Source of the DNA: Plutella xylostella
Lineage: Eukaryota; Arthropoda; Insecta; Lepidoptera; Plutellidae
Direction of reading: 5' to 3'
DNA: 64,000 nucleotides
Assembly: GCF_932276165.1 (NCBI RefSeq)
Contig: NC_064004.1
Span: 10,001-74,000, forward strand
Shown: positions 40,232-51,747 of the stretch, in pieces
Layout of the letters: each line of letters starts with the position of its first letter
Position numbering within the stretch: position 1 is the stretch's first letter
Program-made: the position numbers and the translations under genes
Notes under the pieces: model-generated
Told to the model about the DNA's origin: nothing
Seen by the model: only the letters and a program-made list of their open reading frames with translations
Databases searched by the model: none

Positions 40232-40842
40232 CATCTGCCACAGTCTCCGCCGCCCCGGTTGATGCATCGACGTGGAATCTAACCCTCAAACCACTTCCTC
40301 CACCCTTTGCATAAATAAAAGAGGTTTTTGTCATTAGTAAGAATAAGCAACATAATTGTCTTCTTTTATAAAAATATTAAATTTGTGTTGCAATATAACT
40401 ACTACCTACACTCTCTATCACTCGAGTATTTAATAAGTTCCATTTGCCATTGACATTCCATAATGTCACTGGAACTTTCGAATTGCTCGTAAAGTGTATA
40501 ACTAATAGTAACACTAATTGTTTGTAACTTATTAGCTAATACCTTATTGATGACAAGACAGTGAGAAGCATCTGATGCTAAACTAGGTGCAACCTGCGTT
40601 TCAGCTCACATCCTACTGTAAGTGTAATAAGATAATGTTGTTATAAAATGTACTTACTTATACTTAATAATAATTGCACAAAACATGATTCATTTTTGTC
40701 ATACTATTTTTAAGTTTAACTAAGTACCTACGTATAAATATTTAGTAATTAGTAATGTTGTTTTGCTTTTTTCCACTCATTAATCTAAGCTTATAGTACC
40801 TCAGGTTCAAGTAGGTACAACCGGACACCTACCGGTCTACAT

Positions 40843-41040
40843 CCTAATCCTAACTAATGTTATAAATACGAAAGTAACTGTGTCAAACTACTGAACGGAT
40901 TTGAATGAAATTTGGTAAGTATATAAATGGTCTAGACCCTGAAAAAGAACATAAGTAGGCTATTTTTTTTTATCCCGGAATTCCCACGGAAAACTTTTTA
41001 AAGCGAGGCGAAGTTCGCAGGAACAACTATATTTTATAGA
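40843..41040 (-). repeat. Dispersed lepidopteran repeat, copy 2 (inverted)
   Basis: Reverse-complement relative of 36955-37143, with ataaatacgaaagtaactgt, gaacggatttgaatgaaatt, tcccggaattcccacggaaa and gcgaggcgaagttcg. Confidence 0.75.
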
Positions 41041-41279
41041 ACTTCACCTTTTGACTGATAATAATAACTAAGTTCGCTACAACTACTACCATTTTGTATA
41101 ATATGTTTTCCTCAAAAGTCTGCAACAGACACGAAGAATTTAATCAATTGATCAAAATAACGCCCGTCAACTGAAAATTCGAGTATAAAACTGGAAATGA
41201 AATCATACGAGTATTTGAATCGACCTCAAGATGATTTGAGGTCTAGTTTTCGATGAAATGTTCAGTCGATCAGCAAATA

Positions 41280-41410
41280 CTATCGTCTTCAATACAAGGA
41301 AGGGAAGGGGAGGGAAAGGAAAGTAATGAGAAGGGACGCAAGATAGGGGGAGCGTATGAGAGGCGAGGGATAGGGAGGGAAGAAAGGGGAGGAAACGGGA
41401 GTCAAGGGAA
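41280..41410 (+). repeat. Purine-rich (GGGA) tract
   Basis: About 130 bp of nearly pure purine (aaggaagggaaggggaggga, gaaaggggaggaaacggga). Translated frames are low complexity; not a gene. Confidence 0.6.
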
Positions 41411-41784
41411 TTTTAAGGCAAAACGAAACTTCCGGCAACAGCTATTTTGCTAAAATAAAACAGAAATTTAAAGAATACCAGAATGTAATCTACGCCCCTG
41501 CTCTTTAAATATTAACTATGAACATCATCCATCTCATTCGCCGATGAAGCAGGTTTTAACCGTGGTTTAACCTGACCACCGTGGTGTCTAAGTGCCAATT
41601 TCTCCATTGTCGGTTATCTAACCAACACAGGGATTGATTTATAAATTAAACGTCATCTCCATATAAAATTCTGACAGATGTGTCAAAAGTTAACCACTAC
41701 TCCCTGGTTATGCTCTAACCGAGAATGGAGAAATTGGCAATAAGCGAGGCGTCTATTGACCGGGATGGTTCTAGAATCTAGAAC

Positions 41785-41923
41785 ATGGCGCCGAGAGTGT
41801 CGACGATGGCCCGCAACATGACGGTGACGGGTCCCCTCCCGCCCCGCTCCGCCCCCGCCCCCGCCGCCCCCGCCGCCCCCACCGCCGCCGCCACGCCATC
41901 TGCGGGCAACGGACGGAAATAAA
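41785..41923 (+). CDS. GC-rich terminal exon of an unassigned gene
   Basis: Reads MAPRVSTMARNMTVTGPLPP then an Ala/Pro-rich tail ending SAGNGRK, TAA overlapping an AATAAA signal (41918-41923). A possible acceptor (ggttctag) is at about 41774. Composition and the Met/Thr-then-Ala/Pro layout resemble exon E5 of the 21-25 kb gene, but no upstream exon is identified and continuity with that gene is unproven. The alternative is a GC-rich non-coding island. Confidence 0.35.
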
Positions 41924-42411
41924 ACATTTGGAGATGGCAAATTACTTTTATTTGTAAATAAATAGAAATAAATGTAAAGGAACGTGTTTTAATTTTGATA
42001 CCTAATTGTCAAAACTTATGATCTTAAAATATATTTTTTAAGAAGAAGAAAAAGGTTTTCATGGTGATAAAATTAAAATAGCACAACTTTGAGAATCTGA
42101 CAAAGCTGTATCCATGATTTACAAAGGCTTCATTATCACTAACAAAGACCAGGTAGGTACCTATACTTGGCTAATAGCGCTGACTTCTGCAATATTCTGT
42201 TGGATAAAAATGATATGCCAAGACACAAAATCTCAACATTATTCACTAGCTGTTGCAGTTTTATTTGCCTTGTTTCCATTTAAAATCTATATATGGTGAT
42301 TCTTCTTGTTATTAATTTAAAGTCTTTAGATATAGTCATAAATAAATATTAAGTTAACTACATTCATCGAAATTAGCAACAATTAAAACAAAACGTTATG
42401 GAAAGCTAAGA

Positions 42412-43526
42412 TCATTCCATTTCAGGCAGCCACCCGGTCAACGTATCCGCCATACCTGTGATCTTGCCGAGTGAGTCGGCCATGTCGGCCATGTCGGGCA
42501 TGTCGGGCATGGCGCTCATGTCGGGCCCCACGGTGGTTTTGCTGTGCGCGCGGTGCCGGTGGTGCGTCGTGGACGCGGCGTCGTCCTCGCAGTCCTCGCT
42601 GTGCTCCATCACCATCCCGGGGAACGCTGGAGCATCTTCTTCTTCTTCTTCGGGCTCCGGCTCGGGTTTGTCATCATTCTTCTTCTTTTTCTTCTTTTTC
42701 TCGTCCTTTGGTTTGTCTTCGTCTTTCGGTTTGTCTTCTTCTTTTGGTTTGGGTTCGTCTTTTGCTTTCTCGTCTTTTTTGTCATCGGCTTTAGGTTTTT
42801 CTTCCTTTTTCTTTTTCTCTGGATCTTCTTTCTTTTTATCTTCTTTCTTTTTCTCTGGCTCTTCTTTCTTTTTGTCTTCCTTCTTTTTCTCTTTGGGCTC
42901 TTCATCTTCTTCGTCGTCTTCTTCTTCGTCTTCATCTTCATCTTCATCTTCTGGTTCATCTTTGTCTTCTTCTTTATCGTCACCGTCGAGCCCATCTTTA
43001 GCCATATCTTGAACGTCTCCTACTTTTTTCTTGGCAGCTTTTTTCACTTTATCTTCCGTTTTGTCCATGGAAGTAAGGGGGTCCTTTTCATCCTTTTCTT
43101 TTTCTTGTTTTCCTTTTTCATCTTTACTTTCTGATTTTTTGGTGTCACATAAAGTGAGTAACTAAAATATAATAAAAAATTGATTTATTATTAATTGAAG
43201 GAATATTGTTATGTAAGAACTATTAGGTATAGTAAGTATTTAATTTGAAGACTCTCAGAAGAAAATGCAGAAAAGAAAACATTGCATGGTCTAATGGAAA
43301 AGTACTAACACTCACGGGCAATATTCTAAATTACTTAAATGTTAATAATATGTGGTCATGATTAAATTTAGTACTTCAGTAGAACTTATTAAAAAAAAAC
43401 ATCAACCATCTATTAAAGCCATCGAAACTAAACAATAATTAGATTAATCAAATATATTTTTAACATAGAGAAGAGTGAATTAGTACTTACAATCACGACA
43501 AAGGTTATAGTAATAACCAACCTCAT
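42412..43526 (-). CDS. Secreted Lys/Glu/Asp-rich protein gene (two exons)
   Basis: Exon 1 43526-43491 encodes MRLVITITFVVI, donor gtaagt. Exon 2 43161-42412 (acceptor atattttag) begins LLTLCDTKKSESKDEKGKQE and continues for 249 codons. It has an acidic run (EDEDEDEDEEEDDEEDEE), KKEEPEKKKEDKKKEDPEKK repeats, then HSEDCEDDA, THHRHRAHSKT and a Met/Asp/Pro tail (SAMPDMPDMADMADSLGK) ending LPEME. Phase 0 joins phase 0; 261 aa. The signal peptide is split by the intron exactly as in genes A-C. A TATA-like aaatataaata lies ~65 bp upstream on the minus strand. Such proteins are intrinsically disordered polyampholytes; silk/cocoon-associated or cuticle roles are possible but not shown. Confidence 0.75.
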
Positions 43527-43529
43527 CTT

Positions 43530-44048
43530 GTCTTAACAAAATTGAAATAATAATTTTAAAGAACCGTTATACAACTTATTACTATTATTTATATTTGCTC
43601 CAACAGAAGGCACTTCGAGTGTGAACAACAATGTAGATACAATAATTATAACTTTATTTACAAGTGCAAGGGCATACTGTACAATATGCTAATTTTAGAT
43701 AAATACACCTCTAGGGGGGAATTTTATTAGTGCTCAGACAGATTTAAATTTAATATTTAATAATTAGTTGATCACACTGGATAAAAGGGGGCAGGCAAAC
43801 TTTTGGAGCACATAGAAGACCGTACCAGCATCCCATTATCTATCAAAAAACATACATACAGACGAATTGAGAACCTCCCCCTTTTTTCGAAGTCGTTTAA
43901 AAATCAAAACTGACATAATTTTGCATGCATCTGACATTGTATTAATGATTGTAAATTGCATTATGTTGTGTCGGTGATGATGGTAGCTGCTTCGACAAAT
44001 CCAATATACTTACCTAGTACCCTCGCGAGCAATAAATGAAAAAGTTCA
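43530..44048. other. Upstream of the Lys/Glu-rich gene, no further gene seen
   Basis: AT-rich; contains the presumptive promoter of the minus-strand gene in its first 100 bp and nothing else that I can name. Confidence 0.45.
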
Positions 44049-44306
44049 GACGACCGAATGGCGTAGTGGTTAGTGACCCTGACTACTGAGCCGATGGTCC
44101 CGGGTTCGATTCCCGTCTGGGGCAGATATATGTTTAAACACAGATATTTGTTCTCGGGTCTTGGATGTGCCCGTTAAATGGCAATAGGCCCGCCCCCTAT
44201 TACATTGGGACTAAAATAACACTCTGGCGAAAAGTGGGTGCAGCAATGCACCTCTGCCTACCCCGCAAGGGAGTACATTAGTACAAGGCGTGAGTGCTTT
44301 TTTTTT
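44049..44306 (+). mobile_element. tRNA-derived SINE, copy 2
   Basis: Nearly identical to 33375-33650, including intact A and B boxes (gcgtagtggttagtgac; ggttcgattcccg) and the cgtgagtgc plus poly-T end. High similarity suggests recent activity. Confidence 0.9.
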
Positions 44307-45925
44307 CCGTGACGTTGCACATAATATGACTATGGCAGGTGGAACTTTTCCATTTCTCAGCAACTCTTATTTTCGATATACTTATAGATAAAACATGTAA
44401 ATATACTTAAATTACCTATACCTTGTTTCACGGGGAAAGACCTCTGACAGAACCCTTATTACATCGAAATGAAATATAAACACTTAAGGGGATCCCTAAA
44501 GCTAAAATGCTAAAGTCGGCTTGATATACTTGATTAGATTGGGAAAACGGTGGCTTCTATCACATTGATAAAAATATATTTTGTAGCAGAGGGTATACTG
44601 AACATGTTAGTTGCTTATAAATTGGTGCAGGATTATAATAAGTATGTTAAAAAAAATTGCAAACACACCATGTCTTTTGCCATTTTTTGACTTATTATGA
44701 AAAAACCCTCGAAATCAGAGGGCCCATTTTCATGGAATCTTATATGTATGTGTAGGTAATTAAATTCTTAACAAAGTTACCTTAAAGAGTTGGATTTAAT
44801 GGACCAGAAGTCAACTTTTTTTGCAAAAAACTAATAAATTCCGGTTTAAAAATGATGACACCGTGACAGATTTCAGATTTCTTCAGTCGTCGCCCTGGTG
44901 GCGGCCTGTTAGGAGCGATACCCACGCCATTTTATTTTTTATCAAATATTTCACAAAAACTGATTAAATCAACAAATTATGACTACAAGTATTATAATAC
45001 ATATGCATTTGCTATGGAAAGTTAATTTTCTAATCATTTTAGATGCAGAAAAGCCGAAAATTCTTAGAAAACATTTCGCCTTTTCGATTTGTTTACATTT
45101 TTTACTATAGAGTTACAGATGCATAGATAAAGGTAAACATTGCACATAATGACACTTATTAGATTCTCCGAATAAGAACTATACGGTCAATGCAGTATGC
45201 CAAAGCGCGAGCCTGTTTATATTCTGAGGGGTAATTTATTTTATTTTAACGGTTGTGTATGCTAGGTAAGCTACACAATATACAGGGTGTTGAAAAGTAA
45301 GTTCATAATTTGTTTTATTTGAAACCAAAAACCGTAGTTAATTAAAAATATATATATTTTAAGATGTGGTAGTCTGTACACTACAGGTTGTTAAAAATTA
45401 GTAAGTATTTTTAAAAATTGAAGATCTAAAATTTACATAATTTTTTAAATCTATTTAACAAGCTTTGCAAAAAAGCGGTTAAGTGTGACTGTATCTCGCC
45501 ATGAAAAAAATGAAATGTTTACTGTAGCTATGAATTTTATGCGTTACAAGTGGAATAAAATACCGCATAATATTATGTACAACTATGTAAGAGCCTAGTT
45601 TAAAAAAAAAAACTCATAAGAAAATATTAAATACACAGGTTTTTTAACCCCTGAAGGAAATAGAGGGGTGTTATAAGTTTAAAGTAAGGGCTGAATTTTT
45701 TTTTTAAATTAGGGTGATAGGTAATGTATATTTTTAATGATTTTTTCAAATAGATAAATGTTATACCATTTTTAAATTGCCATAAAATTACCTATAGTTA
45801 TAGTTATAGAAAAGGGCAGGGCTACCAGTGCCCATTCGCCACTGCAACCTAAAAGATCTATAAATTATGACTCCCCATGCCGAGTCTCACTCTACAGGCC
45901 CTGGTCTTTTATAAACCTGATATTA
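44307..45925. other. No gene recognised
   Basis: AT-rich, with one mariner-type end-like phrase (tatacagggtgttgaaaagt at 45281) and no coding exon. Confidence 0.4.
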
Positions 45926-46789
45926 CCTATACAGGATGTTGCAAAAAGGGTATACTGTGCCGAAAGGGTTTGACTCAGGGGTTATTCTGAACAACTTTTG
46001 TTCTCCAAGTTTTGGAAATTCTCGAAAAATAAATTCGGTCTCTATAGTAAAAAGTCACGTGATCGAATAAGTTTCTATGTAAAAGGTTTTGTTACGTGAA
46101 TTTTCAAAATTGTAGAAGAAAAGTGGATCAGAATGGCACCTAAATCCACTTTTGGCTAAGCTTTATACCCTTTTTTCAATACCTTGTATAAAATATCGTC
46201 AGCGTCACCTTAGATCGTAATCATCGTAACTCCTCGTGACCAAATTTTAGAGGAGACAAAAATACTGTTTTATTTGTAGTTCTAGTTGGCATACTACCCA
46301 CCTAAAGTTTTTTTAACTGGCCTAAAAATGATTCGTTTAGACAGTCTATCTTCCTGTTCAACCGCAGCCTGAGTGCCAGTGACTCAATGACTGAAAGGAG
46401 GCCATTAGTGCTCCTAAATAAATAAAGCAGGCCTGTAGATTATCTTTCAGTGTACCGACACATCTGATTGCTGTAAGAGCCTGATAAGCTCTTCGAACGA
46501 GTCATACCTCTGTGGTGGTACGGTTTCGACCTTTCGGACAGTCAGTTTGGCATCCGAAATGCGGATTCGAATAGTGGGTACAATTGCGTTCGTTCACTGT
46601 CGGAGCAGGATAAGAACCACGGGCGAGTTGTTGCGCTGGCTGTTTGCTTAAAAATAGTAACCGCGTTCAACTCTATCCCCTAGAGGGCGAACCTTTAGGG
46701 CGGCTCTTGTATACCATCACTTGTCTTCTTATCTGCAGAAAATTGACAGAGGTCATACGTGTCTAACAAGTACATTAAATATGCGAAAA

Positions 46790-46975
46790 GAGAGGGTTTG
46801 TTTTCACAGAAGAAGTTCAGTTGCGGAGTTCCACAGCGGTAGGTCTTGGACCCCTCTGCTGTGGAACTTGGCATACAACGCGGTCCTGCAAATCAAGCTC
46901 GCAAACGGCGTTAGCACAGTGCATTTTTCTAATGTCACACAGGTCGTGAGGTAGGCTGAGAGCCTCCTTCGGGGA
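46790..46975 (+). pseudogene. Decayed LINE reverse-transcriptase fragment
   Basis: CGVPQ then, after a stop and frameshift, LLWNLAYNAVLQIKLANGVSTVHF matches the RT block GVPQGSxLGPLLWNxxYxxVLR...ADD of R1-like LINEs (shown here in parts: LLWNLAYNAVLQ, IKLANGVSTVHF). The catalytic Asp pair is replaced (SNVTQ). The open text at 46986-47267 may be a further decayed part. Confidence 0.6.
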
Positions 46976-47889
46976 TGACATCCCAATGATTCATTACGAA
47001 AAAATTGCTGCAGCTGTGCTCGCCATGCAGTGCATGGGCTACTTCCGAATCTGGGGGGCTGTTGCAAAGGAGTCCGTTGCCTCTATACGGTACGGGTTCC
47101 GTGCGATCTATGATCCTTCCGGGAGCACCTGTCTTGTCAAGTCGAAGAGAATGGCTCGTATTCGACGCAACCTGCAGTACTGGTGGGATTGGTTGGAGGA
47201 CAGGACAGCAGGAAGCTGCAGCAGCCGTCATGCTGTGATTCGACGCATAGATGCAAAAAAAAGTTGAAAGTAACTTCATGTTAATAAAATATTAGATCTT
47301 AATTTAACAACATAACATTGCAAAAAAAAATTAATATTGTTGAGTATGTTATTGTAATTTACTAAAGTAGTAATAAAAACAAAGGCTTATTGCATAGTTT
47401 TCGTTCACGTTCGCCTACATCGCACGTTGTATATGAGAATAAAGGGTAATTACTAAGTTTTCTTGTTTAAAAATCACGGTTTGGGGTTTAGAGGAAAACA
47501 AATGGTGAAATGCGGAATACAGTTTTTTTTTCGAATAAAGAGGAAAACATGTGAATTCAAAAAACGTTTCTATTGACACCAAAGAGTACTTTTCGCCGAG
47601 AAAAGTGGAGTTACAATGTTTGCGATCTAAAGTGATGATAGAACTAGAACTTATTTTTTCAGTTCACCTGCTGTTGAGTGAAATCGTAATTAGGTAAATG
47701 ACTCCTTGACATGAAAATAACCTTTTTTTTATAATCGTTATTACAAAACCGTTTTTTTTAATACAGCAATATTTGTAGGTGTACTTACAGTGAGCAAAAG
47801 AGCGCAGCAAGGTGTAATTTTTTTGGTTTTTAAGAAACAAAAATATTATTTCTATCATATCCCAAATACACATAAGTACTTAAAAAAAA

Positions 47890-47932
47890 AACACACACTC
47901 ACGCCTTGTACTAATGTACTCCCTTGCGGGGG
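47890..47932 (-). mobile_element. SINE 3' fragment
   Basis: cacactcacgccttgtacta and atgtactcccttgcggggg are the reverse complement of the SINE end. Confidence 0.7.
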
Positions 47933-48289
47933 TACTTACATGTTATTATTTTTCTGGTGACCTCCCCATATCCCTTTGCCAGCTACGTAACCTTTTGTGA
48001 CACCCTGTATATGCATAGTTCTGAAAACTACTGTTCTGCTTTTGAAACACCAAAAAAAAACAGGTCGTCTAACTAAAAGGTCACGTGACCAAAAAAAAAT
48101 TATACGAAGAAGCGTTTTTTTCACGAATATAAAAAATTACGTAGGATAAAAGTTTTTCAGAGTGACGCCTGAGTAACGCCCTTTCGGCTAACTATACTTT
48201 TTTTATTTACTATTCTTATACCTCACACGGGGGCAGAGTTTAATACAACACCATGAACTATTAAACTCTGATAATATTTTCGCGATTTT

Positions 48290-48522
48290 TTTACATTCTG
48301 ATTTCATTTCCTGGCTTAGAAATAACATCAATCTCATAACTTTCGCCTTCATGTTCCCTCTTGCACCACGGTGTTTTATGAGGGTTCCTTCACTTTTCAG
48401 GCTGTTAAATTATGGAACGATCTGCCCATGGAAATCAGACTCGCACCCTCTCTACCATCCTTCAAAAACCAGCTCAGACAGCATTATTTAAATTTAGCTT
48501 ATCCAGATTAGAATAAACCAGC

Positions 48523-48578
<56 letters not shown>

Positions 48579-48920
48579 TATTTATTTATGGTATGTATTG
48601 TATTATTACATATAAGGTCTAGGTATATAATTATTAATAGCTATGTAGGTTTAAAGTATTTATATGTGTTCATAATATATTTAAGTATTATTGTATGTAG
48701 GTATTTACACATTGTTCATAGTAATTATGTTGTATTTTCTCTTGTCTTGTCACACGTTACCCCTTTCTTTATACTTTATATTTCCTTTCAATGTGGTTGT
48801 CTGGAAGAGATTACTTTTAGTAATAAGGCCGCCAATTGTACCATTTTTCTTTTCTATGTTTGTGAAACTGTTTCTGTTTGTGTGCAATAAAGTGTATTTT
48901 ATCTTTTATCTTTTATCTTT
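48290..48920 (+). mobile_element. LINE 3' end with (TTTATCT)n tail
   Basis: FTFQAVKLWNDLPMEIRLAP then SFKNQLRQHYLNLAYPD and a stop (48370-48511) is a typical Jockey/CR1 ORF2 C terminus. A 3' UTR follows with a (TA)n tract, and the element ends aataaagtgtattttatctt ttatcttttatcttt. Only the last ~50 codons of ORF2 remain. Confidence 0.75.
48525..48576 (+). repeat. (TA)n microsatellite
   Basis: About 25 TA units within the LINE 3' UTR. Confidence 0.9.
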
Positions 48921-48989
48921 ATCAATAACATGCTGCACACGTAGGTTTCGGCATAGTATTAAACCCTTTTTGCAACAACCTGTATAAAT

Positions 48990-49712
48990 ATCGGCACGGG
49001 TACGACTTTATATATAATTAATTATTAAATATTAAAAATACTTTCAAATAAAAATAAATATTTTCGTATCACAAAACAATATTACTTACTTAGTATATTT
49101 TTAACAAAGTGGCATGTCTTCACTTTTATGTTTTCGAGTACTATGTTAAAATTTCATGTCATTGTCCGTAGAACGCCCCGCATACCTCAACCCCCCCTCA
49201 CTAGATTTGACAGATTCTGATTTTCTTCCAGCTTTAGTGACAGCCTTAAGAATAAATATATTACACTAAGGGCGGATTCGGCCAACGTCGAGTAACTTTT
49301 TACTCACGAGTAAAGTACCAGTTACTCGCGAGTAAGCAGATTTTGCATTCTACCAAACCTGAAACCAAGATAACTAGCTTATCCCAAGAATAAAATGTTA
49401 TACCGCCAAAATTGACCGTGTAACGAGCTTATCCGAGAGTAATTTTGTAATGGCGGCAGCACATCAGCTGATTAGAAAACCGTCATAATGACATATAAAC
49501 ACATCTGTCAAAACATAAACAAAAGTACGTTAAAAGGAAAAGTCTCAGAATAACAACAGCGAATAAAATATTAAAACATAAACAATTTCATACTTTTATA
49601 ATCCATTCAAACTAAGTTGGCATGTCATTTCTATTGCATGCTTTGAAACGCAGCTATTTTTATTTTAGTTGCATTACAGTTTCGTTCCTCGTTCATTCAA
49701 TTTAATCATGGT
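48990..49712. other. No gene recognised
   Basis: AT-rich with no supported exon; isolated short inverted motifs only. Confidence 0.35.
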
Positions 49713-49858
49713 ATAGTGCCACAAACTTATCTGTTCCGGTGAGAGCGAACTAAATTGGTCCATATAATCTATGTCAATATGAAATTCATTTAGTAAGTAA
49801 TGAGGTATGGACCAATTGAGTTCGCTCTCACCGGAACAGATAAGTTTGTGGCACTATA
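49713..49858. mobile_element. MITE flanked by TA
   Basis: atagtgccacaaacttatct and gttccggtgagagcgaact are perfectly mirrored at the right end (agttcgctctcaccggaac, agataagtttgtggcactat); ~38-bp inverted repeats around a ~60-bp AT-rich centre. Confidence 0.85.
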
Positions 49859-50674
49859 TAACTTGGTAGAATGCAAATGTACTTATCCTAGATATTTACT
49901 CGCGTATAATTTTAATTCCGGTATAGTTATTCTCGTGTAACGTGATGTTTGGACGAATTCACCCTAAGCAATACATTGCAGGCTACTTAAAAAAAAAATA
50001 CCTACCACATTTTAAATATCTTAATTTTGCATAATATTAGGTATCTCACGTTCGTCGAACAGGTTTTCAGTCGATCACAGATAAAGTTCAACCCTATGCA
50101 AAATATTTATATTGATTGCTAATTTAATAAAAACATAATAATTTATTCCTTGACGTTTCACGAATTATTATTAAGTACCTACTTATAATAATTATTATTT
50201 TATCATGTTGAGGGTAAATAGATCGGTAGGCAAACCTTGATAAACTCATACTTAAATATAAATTTGATCTTGTAACATAAGTAATTTGTCAACGCGAGGC
50301 AAGCGTAAGCGTAGCCGCAGGAACTCATTGCCAGTTTCAATAACTCTATCTACTCGTATCGATAGCTGACAGTTACTTTCATACGATTTAGACAGAAACT
50401 TTTTATGTGTAAAAATTGTATGATAATAACTGTCAGCTATCGATAGATAGTGTATTGAAACTGGAAGTAAGTGTGTTACTGCCTCTCTATCGGTAAGAAG
50501 TTGGAACGACGTGGTCCGATGTAGAGCCGGCTGCTGTCGACAGATTGGGATGGACAGCTGCTGCTGTGACCCACGGCCCCAATGGGGGGAAAGGGTAGAA
50601 GATAGGTATCTCATGGTACTCACTTTATAGACACTCATGAAAGCTACCACTGAGTCCATTGCCACATCAAGTAA

Positions 50675-50765
50675 TCAACAGTCCTAACAGCATCGCTTAT
50701 CTGTCAAACATCTGTCAGAACCACACCATTGGCAGATAAAAGCAATAGATTGTTGATTAGCACGG
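50675..50765. repeat. Short imperfect inverted repeat (MITE-like)
   Basis: taatcaacagtcctaacagc is mirrored by gcaatagattgttgatta. The central cttatctgtcaaacatctgtcag is shared with 39525-39550 and resembles 36370-36400, so these are scattered members of one small family. Confidence 0.55.
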
Positions 50766-50845
50766 TTGACTGCTCGATTCAAAATTTAACGCTAGGTTAC
50801 ATTGATTATACTTAAATAAATACATTAATTTTTCTGTTTTCACAG

Positions 50846-50923
50846 CTGCTTCTTTGTTCAGTAGTTGGAACAACAAGCTCCAGATTGAAAACAAACCTAT
50901 GTAGGTACTATAATATTGCATAG
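50846..50923 (+). CDS. Orphan second exon of a secreted-peptide gene
   Basis: After a good acceptor (ttttcacag) the phase-0 frame reads LLLCSVVGTTSSRLKTNLCR then YYNIA and a stop. It looks like the second half of a signal peptide plus a short mature part, as in the neighbouring two-exon genes. I could not find its first exon, so it may be a relic. Confidence 0.3.
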   Translation: MLLCSVVGTTSSRLKTNLCRYYNIA

Positions 50924-51747
50924 CTAATTACCTATTTCATATGTACACTCCTAAGTGATACGTAGTCTGATATAGTTAAACATAGCAGGTATTCCATACA
51001 CACTTTCTCATCATCGAGCTAACGAAAGGAGCCTCTCCGAGTGACGTATCAACTTATTTTTAATGAATAGTGCCATTATCCCTTACCTTATTATGTAAGA
51101 ATGCAACGATGGCGCCACGATCGAAAAGGGTTACAATTTATTACAGTCACAATTTGCTGCAATTGGTCCATTTTTGGAATAGGTGTATTATTTTTATCAG
51201 ATGATATTGGAAGGATATTCTCATTTATAACCTCTTAACGGGAATGTTTCCAATTTTTGAGTGGAATGCAGCACTGTGATTGGCTAAACTATAATTGAGT
51301 AGGTCTCAAGTTCATGCTAGGGTAAATTTATTCAAGTGAAACTGAGCCTTAGCTAGGTAGCTATTTTATGAGTAAAAGTAGATAGTTTAAAGTAGCTCTT
51401 ATATCTTATTCCTTGAGCCAAATTACTGAAGTAATTTCATTGATGTTTGCACAGATGTGGTACAGTAGTAGACTTGTTTTTGAATCATTGAACGGTACTC
51501 GCCGTATTTCCTGCTCGGTAAAGGTTATATTCGTTTTGAAGGTGTGCGTGTGATCTTCATCCGCTAGTGAGAGCCAGCCGGCACTAGTCATTGGCTCAGT
51601 GCGAAGGTTCTGTCACCTCGGAGTAAACCGAGAAATTATACATTTATAGGTAAATTATTTGGTGTTCAGAAGAACTATGTTAACAAATACGAAATGGGGT
51701 TGTGTGAGTGTGTTAACCTAGTGATAAACTGAACTTGTAAGGGAAAG

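Larger units (their letters stand above)
45929..48986. mobile_element. Possible DNA transposon with tatacagg-type inverted ends, containing nested debris
   Basis: The left end tatacaggatgttgcaaaaa (then gggtatactgtgccgaaa) is mirrored by the right end ttgcaacaacctgtata (preceded by ggcatagtattaaaccct). A second pair of inverted motifs, cgaaagggtttgactcagg and cctgagtaacgccctttcg, lies further in (45960 and 48165). Ends starting TACAGG next to TA are mariner-like. No transposase is readable. The interior holds an RT remnant (46790-46975), a SINE fragment and a LINE 3' end. Confidence 0.5.

Noticed and set aside
42458..43134. Plus-strand Ser/Phe-rich ORFs
   Set aside because: Mirror image of the Lys/Glu-rich minus-strand gene, which has a signal peptide, consistent splice sites and a TATA-like upstream sequence.
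50252..50665. A 137-codon minus-strand ORF
   Set aside because: No hydrophobic signal, no family resemblance and atypical composition; likely chance.
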